64,000 nucleotides of DNA from Bacillota bacterium (lineage in GTDB: Bacteria; Bacillota; UBA4882; UBA8346). The first letter of the stretch is position 1, and every line of letters starts with the position of its first letter. The notes beneath the pieces are model-generated. The model did not search any database. It worked only from the letters and a program-made list of their open reading frames with translations, and was not told where the DNA came from. The stretch is taken from positions 1 through 64,000 of the forward strand of contig JAEZJK010000048.1 of assembly GCA_023415835.1 (NCBI GenBank). The letters are read 5' to 3'. Made by a program: the position numbers and the translations under genes. This document shows, in pieces, positions 51,372-59,693 of the stretch.

Positions 51372-52073
51372 TTACTTAAAAGCTTTTTTGAAATAATATC
51401 TTAATTTTGCTTTTGTACAAGAATCCATTTTTAGGTTGGATTTCTCAATCACTTCCGGAATATAATTAAAAAGGTTTTCAAGGGCATCTGCCTTACCTGT
51501 AACTAAATGATAAAAACTAGCTCCGTCAATTTCTCTAATATTGCTGTTTTTTTGGCATTTTGAGCTTGTTGTCTTATTTGATGGCATAAACTCCCTATTA
51601 AAGCGCTCCGCCTTTTTGGGAATAATCGTCACATAGTATGCAGTATATCCCTTATATTTACTACTATTAGGCATAACTAAACTATGAAGGTCATTGTATA
51701 AATCTGCAAGTTTACCTCCGGAAACAGTATTGTATTTGTTTTTTACTTCCGCAATAATTTTATTACAATCCGAGACCAAATCAACTACATTACCGACACC
51801 CAAGTCTTCCCATCCGGCAACACTCCCAAGGATTTTTTGGTGGAAACTCCCGATATGGTTTTGTAATGTCTTCTGGGCTTGCCTGATAGTTTCATTTTTA
51901 TACCATGAATCATAACTAATACCAAAACCAAATATTTCAAACAAAGCGGCAAATGGGTCAATAACATTTTTCCCAAATTCTTTTTCTGCCGACTTTTCAG
52001 CCTCTTTAGCTTTTTCTAATAAATATTCAACTGTTTCTTGTAATTTTTGTTCTTCAATCCAACTTGGCTTCAT
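51372..52073 (-). CDS. Eco47II-family type II restriction endonuclease
   Basis: This 233-residue nuclease resembles the Eco47II group, whose prototype cuts GGNCC. The region GSVAGWEDLG...VVDLVSDCNKIIAEVKNKYNTVSGGKLADLYNDL holds the Asp and the E-x-K catalytic pair (D near 118, EVK near 129). The later KYKGYTAYYVTIIPKKAERFNREFMPS is also typical of the family. It is AT-rich compared with flanking genes and lies downstream of the partner methylase on the same strand. The target site is an inference from the family. Confidence 0.8.
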   Translation of the reverse strand: MKPSWIEEQKLQETVEYLLEKAKEAEKSAEKEFGKNVIDPFAALFEIFGFGISYDSWYKNETIRQAQKTLQNHIGSFHQKILGSVAGWEDLGVGNVVDLVSDCNKIIAEVKNKYNTVSGGKLADLYNDLHSLVMPNSSKYKGYTAYYVTIIPKKAERFNREFMPSNKTTSSKCQKNSNIREIDGASFYHLVTGKADALENLFNYIPEVIEKSNLKMDSCTKAKLRYYFKKAFK

Positions 52074-52166
52074 CGGTAGCCCTTCTTTCCGTGCCGTTAT
52101 AAAATGCTAATAATAAATTGCTTCGTTAAAACCCAACATTTTCCTACCCCGATTGAAAATATTATA

Positions 52167-52195
52167 ATAAAAAGAGTGCCCCCCTTATTGCACCC
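52167..52195 (-). terminator. terminator overlapping the methylase stop
   Basis: On the minus strand a 6-bp stem (GGGTGC / GCACTC with one G-U pair) is followed by TTTTTAT. It includes the last codons of the methylase and would reduce readthrough into the nuclease gene. Confidence 0.6.
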
Positions 52196-53471
52196 TTTCA
52201 AAAGCTGCCGCCGCTTCATCGTTAGATATGCCTTTAACCCGATACTCATTGACTGCTTCGACTATTTGAAGGCCTAACTTATAAGCGAACTCTACTGGAA
52301 CGGCATTGCCTATTTGTTTGTATTTCTCACCGATCCCTCCAACAAATTCCCAATCATCCGGGAATGTTTGTATCCTAGCATATTCCCTAACTGTAAAAGG
52401 CCTGGTTTCATCAGGGTGACACCTTTCAGTTTGCTTTTGCGAAGGGGAGCATGTCAAAGTTAAACAAGGCTCCTCCCAAGAGATCCTACGGGCCATACCC
52501 GTCCTTCCGCCGCCGGAATAGAAGCTTTTACCCATATATTCTTTTTGGATGGCATCGGGCAAGTTTCGCCAACATCCGCCCGGCGGGACAAGTTCAAGGA
52601 CTTTTCTTTTACTATTTGAATATTGTTGGCCGTCCGACTTGGGAACCCCCTTCAAAGCCTCTCGTAATGTAATAATTTTTTTTTCTTTTTCCGGATACTT
52701 AAAATTAATGCCTTCTTTAGTCCCAACGATTACAACCCGCTCCCTTTTTTGCGGGACTCCATAATTTACGGCATTTAATAATTTATATTGAATATTGTAG
52801 CCTAAATCCTTAAAAATGCTAATAATCGCCGCTAAAGTCCTTCCATTGTCATGGCTTATTAAACCTCTAACGTTTTCCGCCAAAAATAATACCGGCTTAA
52901 TCTCATTAACACACCTGGCGAATTCATAAAACAATGTGCCTCTTGTATCCTCAAACCCCAACTTTTTCCCGGCATAGCTAAAAGCTTGACAAGGAAAACC
53001 GCCGGTAACAACCTCAACCCGGCCTCTGTATTTGGTAAAATCGACTTCCCGGACATCTTTATTTATAATATTCCAACCTGGCCGGTTTCTTTTCAAAGTC
53101 TCACAGCAAAACCTATCAATTTCAACTAATTCAACAGTATCTAAACCTGCTTTTTCTAAGCCTAAGGCGAGGCCTCCCGTTCCTGCGAAAAGTTCAACCA
53201 CTTTAATGTTCCTATTATTCAAATCAGGAAAATTAAACATACCATTTACACTAAACCCATGAACCATATCACTATCTTCAATAATATCAAGGGGATTGGT
53301 TTCCAAAACTTTACACATTCCTAATACATTGCTTTTTATAGGGTTAAACCTTTCCGATAACATAACCGAAAGTTGATTTTTGGTCATACCTAACATTTGA
53401 GCAAGTTGTGTTTGCGTGGAAATGCCTTTTTTAGTCATTAGCTCTTTTACTTTTACTTTACTTATGTACAT
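52185..53471 (-). CDS. HTH-fused DNA cytosine-5 methyltransferase
   Basis: This type II modification enzyme of 428 residues protects against the adjacent nuclease. The N-terminal 65 residues form a Cro/C1-type helix-turn-helix (TQTQLAQMLGMTKNQLSVMLSE). The C5 methylase follows: motif I ELFAGTGGLALGLE, motif IV with catalytic Cys GGFPCQAFSYAGKK, motif VI ENVRGLI, motif VIII QKRERVVIVG and motif X QIGNAVPVEFAY. As with M.EcoRII and M.SsoII, the HTH suggests the enzyme represses its own promoter. The region between motifs VIII and IX sets the target. Confidence 0.92.
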   Translation of the reverse strand: MYISKVKVKELMTKKGISTQTQLAQMLGMTKNQLSVMLSERFNPIKSNVLGMCKVLETNPLDIIEDSDMVHGFSVNGMFNFPDLNNRNIKVVELFAGTGGLALGLEKAGLDTVELVEIDRFCCETLKRNRPGWNIINKDVREVDFTKYRGRVEVVTGGFPCQAFSYAGKKLGFEDTRGTLFYEFARCVNEIKPVLFLAENVRGLISHDNGRTLAAIISIFKDLGYNIQYKLLNAVNYGVPQKRERVVIVGTKEGINFKYPEKEKKIITLREALKGVPKSDGQQYSNSKRKVLELVPPGGCWRNLPDAIQKEYMGKSFYSGGGRTGMARRISWEEPCLTLTCSPSQKQTERCHPDETRPFTVREYARIQTFPDDWEFVGGIGEKYKQIGNAVPVEFAYKLGLQIVEAVNEYRVKGISNDEAAAAFERVQ

Positions 53472-53603
53472 TTTATCAACCTCTTGCTCCGAATATATGT
53501 TCGTTATGATTTTATTTTAACAAATTGAAACCCATTTGCCAATAGACAAGTTTAATTTATTTTGGTTAAAATGGATATATAACTCGATAGGAGCTACCAC
53601 CCG

Positions 53604-54038
53604 ATGGAAAAGCTAGTTACTTCTTCTACAAGATCAAAGATAATGAAGAGAATCAAAAACAAAAACACAAAACCCGAACTTATTTTACGTAAGGCCCTTT
53701 GGAAAAATAAAATTAGGTATCGGGTAAATTATAATAAACTACCTGGTTCTCCCGATATAGTCCTGGTCAACTATAGGATTGCCATTTTTATTGACGGGGA
53801 TTTTTGGCATGGATATAATTGGAGTATAAAAAAGGCCAAAATAAAATCGAATAAAGAATATTGGATTAAAAAAATTGAAAGAAATATGGCCCGGGATCAA
53901 AGGAATAATATCCTTCTTAGCCAAAATGGATGGACTGTAATTAGGTTTTGGGATAGGCAGGTTATGAATGAAACCAGTGTCTGTATCAGGATAATACTTA
54001 ATGAAATTAAAAATTTTAGTTGCCCATTTGAATTGTGA
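53604..54038 (+). CDS. vsr: very short patch repair (Vsr) endonuclease lacking zinc cysteines
   Basis: Vsr nicks T:G mismatches created by deamination of 5-methylcytosine at the methylated site. The 144 residues show the family opening TRSKIMKRIKNKNTKPELILRKAL, the catalytic Asp in GSPDIV, and IFIDGDFWHGYNW. E. coli Vsr has a structural zinc held by Cys and His. Here the Cys positions are Asp (DGDFW), Trp (HGYNW) and Asp (RFWDRQ), so no zinc site remains. It is divergent from the methylase, with AGGAG before the ATG. Confidence 0.85.
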   Translation: MEKLVTSSTRSKIMKRIKNKNTKPELILRKALWKNKIRYRVNYNKLPGSPDIVLVNYRIAIFIDGDFWHGYNWSIKKAKIKSNKEYWIKKIERNMARDQRNNILLSQNGWTVIRFWDRQVMNETSVCIRIILNEIKNFSCPFEL

Positions 54039-54069
54039 TAATATAGCCAAAGAGCCTATCAAGGCCAAG

Positions 54070-54101
54070 GAAAAAACAAAACCTCCGTCAAATAACGGAG
54101 G
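54070..54101 (-). terminator. terminator of tRNA-Leu
   Basis: A 7-bp stem (CCTCCGT / ACGGAGG) is followed on the minus strand by TTTTGTTTTTT, 13 nt beyond the tRNA end. Confidence 0.88.
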
Positions 54102-54113
54102 GACATTTCTTGT

Positions 54114-54200
54114 TGGTGCCGAAGGCGGGATTTGAACCCGCACGCCCTTACGGACACTGCGCCCTGAACACAGCGCGTCTGCCAGTTCCACCACTTCGGC
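54114..54200 (-). tRNA. tRNA-Leu(CAG)
   Basis: This 87-nt tRNA has acceptor GCCGAAG/CTTCGGC, discriminator A and encoded CCA. The anticodon stem is CTGTG/CGCAG and the loop TTCAGGG gives anticodon CAG. A long variable arm marks it as class II (Leu), and the T loop is GGTTCAAATCC. It lies next to the restriction-modification genes. Confidence 0.96.
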
Positions 54201-54216
54201 GTATCACGTATCAATT

Positions 54217-54245
54217 ATTATACTCGATTTTATCCCTTCTGTAAA
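54217..54245 (-). promoter_or_regulatory. sigma-A promoter of tRNA-Leu
   Basis: On the minus strand TTTACA and TATAAT are separated by exactly 17 nt, with the start site predicted about 10 nt before the tRNA. Confidence 0.85.
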
Positions 54246-54274
54246 GTAGGGGAAATCCATCCAAGTAATCAAGC

Positions 54275-54305
54275 ATAAGACAAAAGGCGCGAGCCATGAG
54301 GTTAA
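54275..54305. repeat. 7-nt-periodic tract, inverted relative to the one at 54651
   Basis: The core AAGGCGCGAGCC is the inverse of GGCTCGCGCCT at 54654-54664, and the surrounding sequence falls into loose heptads. The two flank the aminotransferase leader region. Confidence 0.4.
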
Positions 54306-54449
54306 AATGCTGACAGTTGAAGAGGCTTTTCGCTTTTTTATGAGGATTTTGAAATCCCTATTTAGTTACCCCTTTTGTTAAGAGGAACCTTCTAATATTT
54401 AATTGAAATAAACGGAGAATTTGATTATAATTACTATTAATATCCATCA

Positions 54450-54585
54450 TCACCAACCTTAGAAAATGCTAGCGATGCTTACCCAACGTCAGCTAATTTT
54501 CATAATTTCCCGTATATCAACCGGATACCGACGCGGATGGCTATCATACAACTACAGTTCAGCCATGGAGCCGGATACTAATACT
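54450..54585 (+). promoter_or_regulatory. leader element B upstream of the aminotransferase (candidate structured RNA)
   Basis: This is the second copy of the sequence found before murG. It shares CATAATTTC-x-CGT and GACG-x-GGA-x-GGCTATC. In this copy ATGGCT pairs perfectly with AGCCAT (54537-54542 and 54561-54566), and CCGT can pair with GCGG. It lies about 115 nt before the start codon. No T-box motif is present. The rest of the 497-nt gap holds the heptad tracts and no gene. Confidence 0.45.
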
Positions 54586-54601
54586 ATCATTAAAATATAT
54601 T

Positions 54602-54682
54602 AAATTAGGCAAGCAAAGGCACTAAATCAAGGCTCAAACAAAAGAAAGCCCGAGGCTCGCGCCTCATGCCTTCTCTATTCCC
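54602..54682. repeat. inverted 7-nt-periodic hairpin element
   Basis: About eleven degenerate heptads run from AATTAGG CAAGCAA to ATGCCTT CTCTATT and change from purine-rich to pyrimidine-rich in the middle, so the two halves can pair (AAGGCA with TGCCTT). It ends just before the aminotransferase ribosome binding site. Confidence 0.5.
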
Positions 54683-54697
54683 TTAAAGGAGGATAAA

Positions 54698-55885
54698 ATG
54701 TCAATTTCAGTCAAAGTCAAGGACTCCCTCTCCAGCTCTTCCTGGATCCGTAAGATGTTCGAAGAAGGCGGCCGGTTAAGCAAAATCTACGGTCCCGAAA
54801 ATGTTTACGACTTTACCCTCGGCAATCCTGATCTGGAACCACCGGCCAGCTTTAAAACCCGGCTCCAGGAGTTAGCCAACCATCCCATACCCGGCATGCA
54901 CAAATACATGAGCAACGCCGGATATCCCGAAACCCGCCAGGCTGTTGCCGACCATCTGAACCGGACCTCCGGCCTGAACCTTACCGTCAACCACGTGATT
55001 ATGACCGTTGGCGCAGGCGGCGGCCTGAACATCGTCTTCAAAGCTTTGCTCGACCCCGGCGATGAAGTAATCGTCAGCGCGCCCTATTTTGTGGAATACG
55101 GATCCTATGTAGGCAATTTTCAGGGGAAACTGACGGTTGTCCAATCCCGGCCCGATTTTCAGTTGGATTTAACCAACATCGAAAAAGCGGTTAATTCCAA
55201 AACCAAAGCTATTTTAATCAATTCACCCAATAACCCAACCGGGGTAGTTTATACTGAAGACAGCCTGCAAAAGCTAGCCCAACTTATTGCAAAAAAAGAA
55301 GCGGAGCTGGGGAAGACGATCTACCTGATCTCGGACGAACCGTATGCAGGTTTAGTTTACGATGGCCTGACCGTCCCATCGATCCTCAAAATATTCGATC
55401 ATAGCCTGCTGGTTACCTCCCACAGTAAAGACTTGGCCATACCGGGCGAACGCATCGGCTATGTGGCTATCAACCATAACAACCCAGAAGCCGGGCTCCT
55501 CTTTGACGCGCTGGTTTATGCCAACCGGGTACTGGGTTTTGTTAATGCCCCGGCATTTATGCAACACTTGATCATCACTCTTCAAGGGCAAGTGGTGGGG
55601 GTCGACATCTACCAGAAACGCCGCGACTTGTTTTACAATCATTTAATTGAAGTCGGTTTTGATGTAGTCAAACCTCAAGGCGCTTTTTACTTCTTCCCTA
55701 AATGCCCGATCCCGGACGATGTGGCCTTCATCCAGTCAGCCGTGAAGTACAATCTGCTGCTGGTACCGGGAAGCGGCTTCGGCCAGCCGGGTTATTTCCG
55801 GATCGCCTACTGCGTCTCCGACGATGTCATCAGAAATTCCTTCCCTGCCTTTACGGAACTGGCCCAAGAGTATCATTTGAAATAA
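54698..55885 (+). CDS. class I/II pyridoxal phosphate-dependent aminotransferase
   Basis: This is a 395-residue fold-type I aminotransferase. It has the opening VYDFTLGNPDLEPP, the PLP-contact MTVGAGGGLNIVFKALLDPGDEV, the conserved INSPNNPTGVVY with Asn, ISDEPYAGLVYDG with the PLP-nitrogen Asp, and SHSKDLAIPGERIGY with the Schiff-base Lys. GSGFGQPGYFRIAYC has the C-terminal Arg. This is the aspartate/alanine/aromatic subgroup; the exact substrate is open. AAAGGAGG precedes the ATG. Its base composition is more GC-rich than the restriction genes before it. Confidence 0.9.
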   Translation: MSISVKVKDSLSSSSWIRKMFEEGGRLSKIYGPENVYDFTLGNPDLEPPASFKTRLQELANHPIPGMHKYMSNAGYPETRQAVADHLNRTSGLNLTVNHVIMTVGAGGGLNIVFKALLDPGDEVIVSAPYFVEYGSYVGNFQGKLTVVQSRPDFQLDLTNIEKAVNSKTKAILINSPNNPTGVVYTEDSLQKLAQLIAKKEAELGKTIYLISDEPYAGLVYDGLTVPSILKIFDHSLLVTSHSKDLAIPGERIGYVAINHNNPEAGLLFDALVYANRVLGFVNAPAFMQHLIITLQGQVVGVDIYQKRRDLFYNHLIEVGFDVVKPQGAFYFFPKCPIPDDVAFIQSAVKYNLLLVPGSGFGQPGYFRIAYCVSDDVIRNSFPAFTELAQEYHLK

Positions 55886-55964
55886 GGTTGAGGTATGAAG
55901 TTTGAAGGGTGAAGAGTGAATTCCTCTGTAATATTTCAAACTTCAAACTTCACATTTCACACTA
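55886..55964. repeat. inverted 7-nt-periodic hairpin element
   Basis: The left arm (55887-55920, GAAGTTT GAAGGGT) and right arm (55933-55963, TTTCAAA CTTCAAA) are both clearly heptadic and mutually complementary. It starts directly at the aminotransferase stop codon. Confidence 0.6.
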
Positions 55965-55966
55965 TT

Positions 55967-56009
55967 AAACCCCCCTGTCGCAACAATCTGTTTGCTTCAG
56001 GCGGGTTTT
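55967..56009. terminator. bidirectional terminator between aminotransferase and TPR genes
   Basis: AAACCC-C-CCTG can pair with CAGG-C-GGGTTT around a 20-nt loop, followed by TTTTATAATT, in the convergent gap. Confidence 0.65.
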
Positions 56010-56026
56010 ATAATTATGATTTATGA

Positions 56027-58438
56027 TTACAATCTTTGCTTCATCTTTTCATAATGATAAATTACTTTCTTGTGCTCTACCGGATATTCGGCGGGAGTAT
56101 AGACTTTCAACGCTTCCCCAAAAGCCGCGAGCGCCCTGGTTAGATTCTCCTTGCGCTCCTGAAGGTCAGCCAGGATCGCATAGGCTTCCCCCATATCAAA
56201 CTGAACCTTGGCATAATCAGAAGGGAATTTTTCAATGGTAAACACCATTAATGCCCCTTGAAACGCCCCCATCGCATTGCGCAGCCGATCCGCCCGGAAT
56301 TCGTTATATTCGCTAATACTGTTAAAGGCAAAATTCTTAATGTTTTCCGCCATCATCTTATAAGTAATGCCTATTTGAAATGTTATCCCTGCGAATTCTT
56401 TGGGAAACCGGTCGCTGGTATAGTGTTGCAAAGCCGTTTCATAGGCGGAAATCGACTTCTGATAAACTTCTTTCTTTGCTTCGGCCACCTCGGCCAAATC
56501 CCGGTACAGATCGCCCAAACGCCTTTGCAGACGGCTGCTCCGTTCCGGATCACCTATAATCGCCAGGATCGGCGCTGTTTCTCTTAAGGTTTTAACTGCC
56601 AAATTCAAATAGTTTTCTTTTTGATTGATATCGGCCCTGGCAACGAAAGTTTCAGCCAACGCTTCATTTAGGATTGCAAAGTCCAAAGGATGGTTTTCCA
56701 GGTTTAAAATCCCTTGGGCGTCTTGATAGCATTTCATTGCCTTTTGGAGATTGATTTCCTTGCTAATTAACTTGGCAAAATCCTGATAGGCGGATCCCAT
56801 TTTTTTCATTGCCCAGGCTTTCTCCAGTAGCAATTGTTTATCAGTATAGGTTTTTAACGCTGCTTCCAAAAACTCAATTGCTTTCCCAAAATAATCCGCT
56901 TGGCTTTCGGCCAACCCCAAATATTGATAGGCTTCTCCCAGTCCAATTTGGAGCTTTCCATACTTAACCGGCTCCTCCTCCGGATTGCATATCCCTAGCG
57001 CAGCTTCATATCCTTTGATTGCTTGCAAGAGGATGTCTTCTCGAAAATAACCCTTGACCGACAATAGCCGAGCCATACCTAAGTTTAACTGGCCGTCAAT
57101 AAATTCTCTAGGATATTTTGTGGGATTAAAAAGCCGGACCGCTGCTTCGAAAGCCCCAATAGCTTTATCGAGATATTCCTTTCCGTTATCATTCTCGGTA
57201 AGCGCCCAGTAGGCCTTACCGAGGTGGCTTTGGGTAATGGCATGCCGGAAAGGATACTGTTGGGCGCCATAGAGCTGAAGCGCCTTTTCATATTCAATGA
57301 CCGCCCGGGTTAGATTTTGGTCGCGATCCCGGATTGTTGCGATAATATTATGAATTATCCCCAGGTTCAAATGAGTTGAAGCGCAAATCTCCGCAACCGG
57401 GGAGAGCTTATCGAGTTTTAAAATTTCTTCGAAATAATGGATCGCTTTATCTAAATAAGAATCCTGGTTCCGGATATTCCAATATAATTTACAAGCCGAT
57501 CCCAAGTTATGGAGAATGAAAGCATAGCCCATCAGATATTCGGTAGACGAAATCAACACGTTCAGGACTTCCTTACAGATTTCCATTGCTTTGTTCAGAT
57601 TGGCCTCTTCATTATTAAGCCGGGCTAAATCAATATAAACGTTAGCCAGGCTGTTTAGGGTATGCGAATATTCAACTGCGTAGCTTTGAAGGTTGTAAAC
57701 CCGCAATGCCGCTTCATATGCCCCAATTGCATTATGATAATTAGCGATCGAATCCCGGGAGTCGGCTAAAAGACCATACGAATGCCCAAGCTGAAATTGA
57801 AGTAAAGCATAACTCGAAGGCGCCTGTTCCCGATTAACGCTTGGTAACATTTTTCGAAGGTGCTGGATCGCCTGCTCCAGATTGGGCTCGCGATCCCGAA
57901 AATCAGCCAAAGCATTATAAACAGCCCCCAATGATAAAGATATTGCCATATATTCATTAGAACTCACATTTTTGCCATAGGTTGACCATGCCTTCTTCAA
58001 TGATGATTCAGCCTTTTCAAAGGCATCAATCGCCTTACCAGTATTCAAATCCCGTTCCTGATACTGCGCTAGTGAACTGAAAACAGCTCCCAGGTTAAGT
58101 TGGGCAAAACCATATTCCCAATCATTTTCTTTAACTAAACTAAGGACACCCTCAAATGCGGCGCCCGCTTTAATGAGATCTCCAGTCTCTTCCTTAAGGA
58201 ATCCCCTCTTCCGGTATGATATTCCCTGTGAAAGTAGAAGATAGGTATATACTTTCGGATCCCGAACCTTTGAAACTTGATCGAACAGACCTGCGATATA
58301 AGCCAACCCTTCGTCAAAACGGTGTTCGTCTATGAACTGATTGACATTGTCCAAATGTACCAACAAACCCTGTTGAGCCTTATGTTTCGGGAATTCGGAC
58401 CTTTTAACGTCAAAGATGACATACTTGGTAAATTTCAT
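56027..58438 (-). CDS. large tetratricopeptide-repeat protein
   Basis: This 803-residue cytoplasmic protein is almost entirely helical repeats. About a dozen units of roughly 55-60 residues recur with the pattern A-x-x-Q-x-N-L-G-x-A-Y-x-x-L-A ... N-L-x-x-A-I-x-x-Y-E-x-A-L-x-x-Y, many containing DRDQNL or a similar link. Each unit looks like a pair of TPR helices with an extended linker. No catalytic domain, signal or membrane helix is seen. Probably a scaffold, partner unknown. The ATG at 58438 follows AGGGTGA; an in-frame TTG lies two codons upstream. It may share a transcript with murI. Confidence 0.8.
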   Translation of the reverse strand: MKFTKYVIFDVKRSEFPKHKAQQGLLVHLDNVNQFIDEHRFDEGLAYIAGLFDQVSKVRDPKVYTYLLLSQGISYRKRGFLKEETGDLIKAGAAFEGVLSLVKENDWEYGFAQLNLGAVFSSLAQYQERDLNTGKAIDAFEKAESSLKKAWSTYGKNVSSNEYMAISLSLGAVYNALADFRDREPNLEQAIQHLRKMLPSVNREQAPSSYALLQFQLGHSYGLLADSRDSIANYHNAIGAYEAALRVYNLQSYAVEYSHTLNSLANVYIDLARLNNEEANLNKAMEICKEVLNVLISSTEYLMGYAFILHNLGSACKLYWNIRNQDSYLDKAIHYFEEILKLDKLSPVAEICASTHLNLGIIHNIIATIRDRDQNLTRAVIEYEKALQLYGAQQYPFRHAITQSHLGKAYWALTENDNGKEYLDKAIGAFEAAVRLFNPTKYPREFIDGQLNLGMARLLSVKGYFREDILLQAIKGYEAALGICNPEEEPVKYGKLQIGLGEAYQYLGLAESQADYFGKAIEFLEAALKTYTDKQLLLEKAWAMKKMGSAYQDFAKLISKEINLQKAMKCYQDAQGILNLENHPLDFAILNEALAETFVARADINQKENYLNLAVKTLRETAPILAIIGDPERSSRLQRRLGDLYRDLAEVAEAKKEVYQKSISAYETALQHYTSDRFPKEFAGITFQIGITYKMMAENIKNFAFNSISEYNEFRADRLRNAMGAFQGALMVFTIEKFPSDYAKVQFDMGEAYAILADLQERKENLTRALAAFGEALKVYTPAEYPVEHKKVIYHYEKMKQRL

Positions 58439-58471
58439 TTCCAATCACCCTAAGTATAATAATACCAATGC

Positions 58472-59272
58472 TCAAACATTTGCTTTTAAAACGCTTACTT
58501 GTCCATAGGACCATAACTTGGCCACAACTTCGCTAACTGCGGCGGGGTCGCCACTGGTATAAAAGGCCTCTTTTCCCCCACTAGTTTGGGAATTCAGGGT
58601 CCGGTTGTGTTCCAATACGCGAAAGGTTTGTTTGGCGACAGCCAGGCCGGTATCAAGGATAGTAACACTTGAACCGCAGATTCTGTTGATTACCCCAATC
58701 AAAAAAGGGTAATGGGTACAACCCAAAACCAAAGTATCGATTTGCTTTTCCAATAAAGGATCGAGATATTGATGTAACAGAGCCTCAGTCTCAGGAGTAT
58801 CTAGTTTTCCGGCCTCTACCAGTTCTACTAGTCCGGGGGCCGGTTGGGTGTATACCTCCACACCAGTCCCAAACCTTTCAACCAAGACCGAAAAACGGAC
58901 CCCATTCAAGGTCATGCTAGTGGCTAATACTCCAATCTTCCCGTTACGGGTTAGATCATGGGCGGGTTTGAGCGCCGGTTCAACTCCGACAATCGGTATT
59001 TGAGGGTAGGCCTCCCTGACCTGATCCAAGCCTGCCACAGACGCCGAATTACATGCTACCACCACCGCCTTAACTCCGGACTCAACTAAAAATGCGGTTA
59101 CTTTCAAACTCCGCGCCCTGATTTCGGAAACTGGTTTAGTCCCGTACGGGCAGTGCGCCGTATCCGCCAAGTATAGCAAATTCTCCCCCGGAAGTATCCG
59201 CCTGATCTCCTTCAGGATTGAAAGCCCTCCGACACCGGAATCGAAGGCCCCGATTGCAGCTGAACCAGCCAC
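58472..59272 (-). CDS. murI: glutamate racemase
   Basis: This interconverts L- and D-glutamate to supply D-Glu for peptidoglycan. The two catalytic cysteines are in VVACNSASVAG and LVLGCTHYPFLI. The N-terminal AIGAFDSGVGGLSIL and LYLADTAHCPYGTK are canonical. The length of 266 residues is normal. It starts with GTG behind GAGGTG. An upstream 9-bp hairpin (TTTCCATCC / GGATGGAAA, 59331-59357) lies in its probable leader. Confidence 0.95.
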   Translation of the reverse strand: MAGSAAIGAFDSGVGGLSILKEIRRILPGENLLYLADTAHCPYGTKPVSEIRARSLKVTAFLVESGVKAVVVACNSASVAGLDQVREAYPQIPIVGVEPALKPAHDLTRNGKIGVLATSMTLNGVRFSVLVERFGTGVEVYTQPAPGLVELVEAGKLDTPETEALLHQYLDPLLEKQIDTLVLGCTHYPFLIGVINRICGSSVTILDTGLAVAKQTFRVLEHNRTLNSQTSGGKEAFYTSGDPAAVSEVVAKLWSYGQVSVLKANV

Positions 59273-59518
59273 TTTATAACACCTCGTTAAAATTTAATCT
59301 ATCTAAATTAAAATAAATTTTATCTATGCCTTTCCATCCTTAAACCATGGATGGAAAAAGAAAATTAAAGTATTTATTTCAATTTATGAGTCAAGGGAAT
59401 ATGCCGGAATAACCCGTGTGCGTCCAAAAACTTATTGATACATTTCTATCTATAGCGTTTCTATAATTCTAGTTTTACTTTATATATCCTGCCTTGATAG
59501 TCGCTTATGGTTTTAAAT

Positions 59519-59575
59519 CAAAAATCACCTTTAAATAACGGATTCATTGACGGTTTATTAAAGGTGATTTTTTTG
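59519..59575. terminator. terminator of the chemotaxis operon
   Basis: A long imperfect hairpin (AAAATCACCTTTAA pairing with TTAAAGGTGATTTT) with T runs on both strands lies about 120 nt after cheY. The 420-nt cheY-murI gap otherwise contains only the small hairpin near 59340. Confidence 0.8.
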
Positions 59576-59693
59576 TGATTTATTTCTATAATAAAGTTTT
59601 AACATTTTTCTTTAAACCATACGCCTGAATAAAAGCGCCGCATCAAATATAAAGCGTAAAGTTTGCATCATCCATCAAAACTTACCGTTGACA

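Noticed and set aside
53739..54194. Open frame of 151 codons on the minus strand
   Set aside because: It runs through tRNA-Leu and antisense to vsr; it is a shadow.
51372..54200. Insertion sequence or prophage remnant around the restriction genes
   Set aside because: No transposase, integrase, terminal repeats or duplicated tRNA end could be found.
54201..54697. T-box or SAM riboswitch upstream of the aminotransferase
   Set aside because: There is no T-box sequence (TGG-N-ACC) and no SAM, lysine or cobalamin core; only the unassigned element B and heptad tracts are present.
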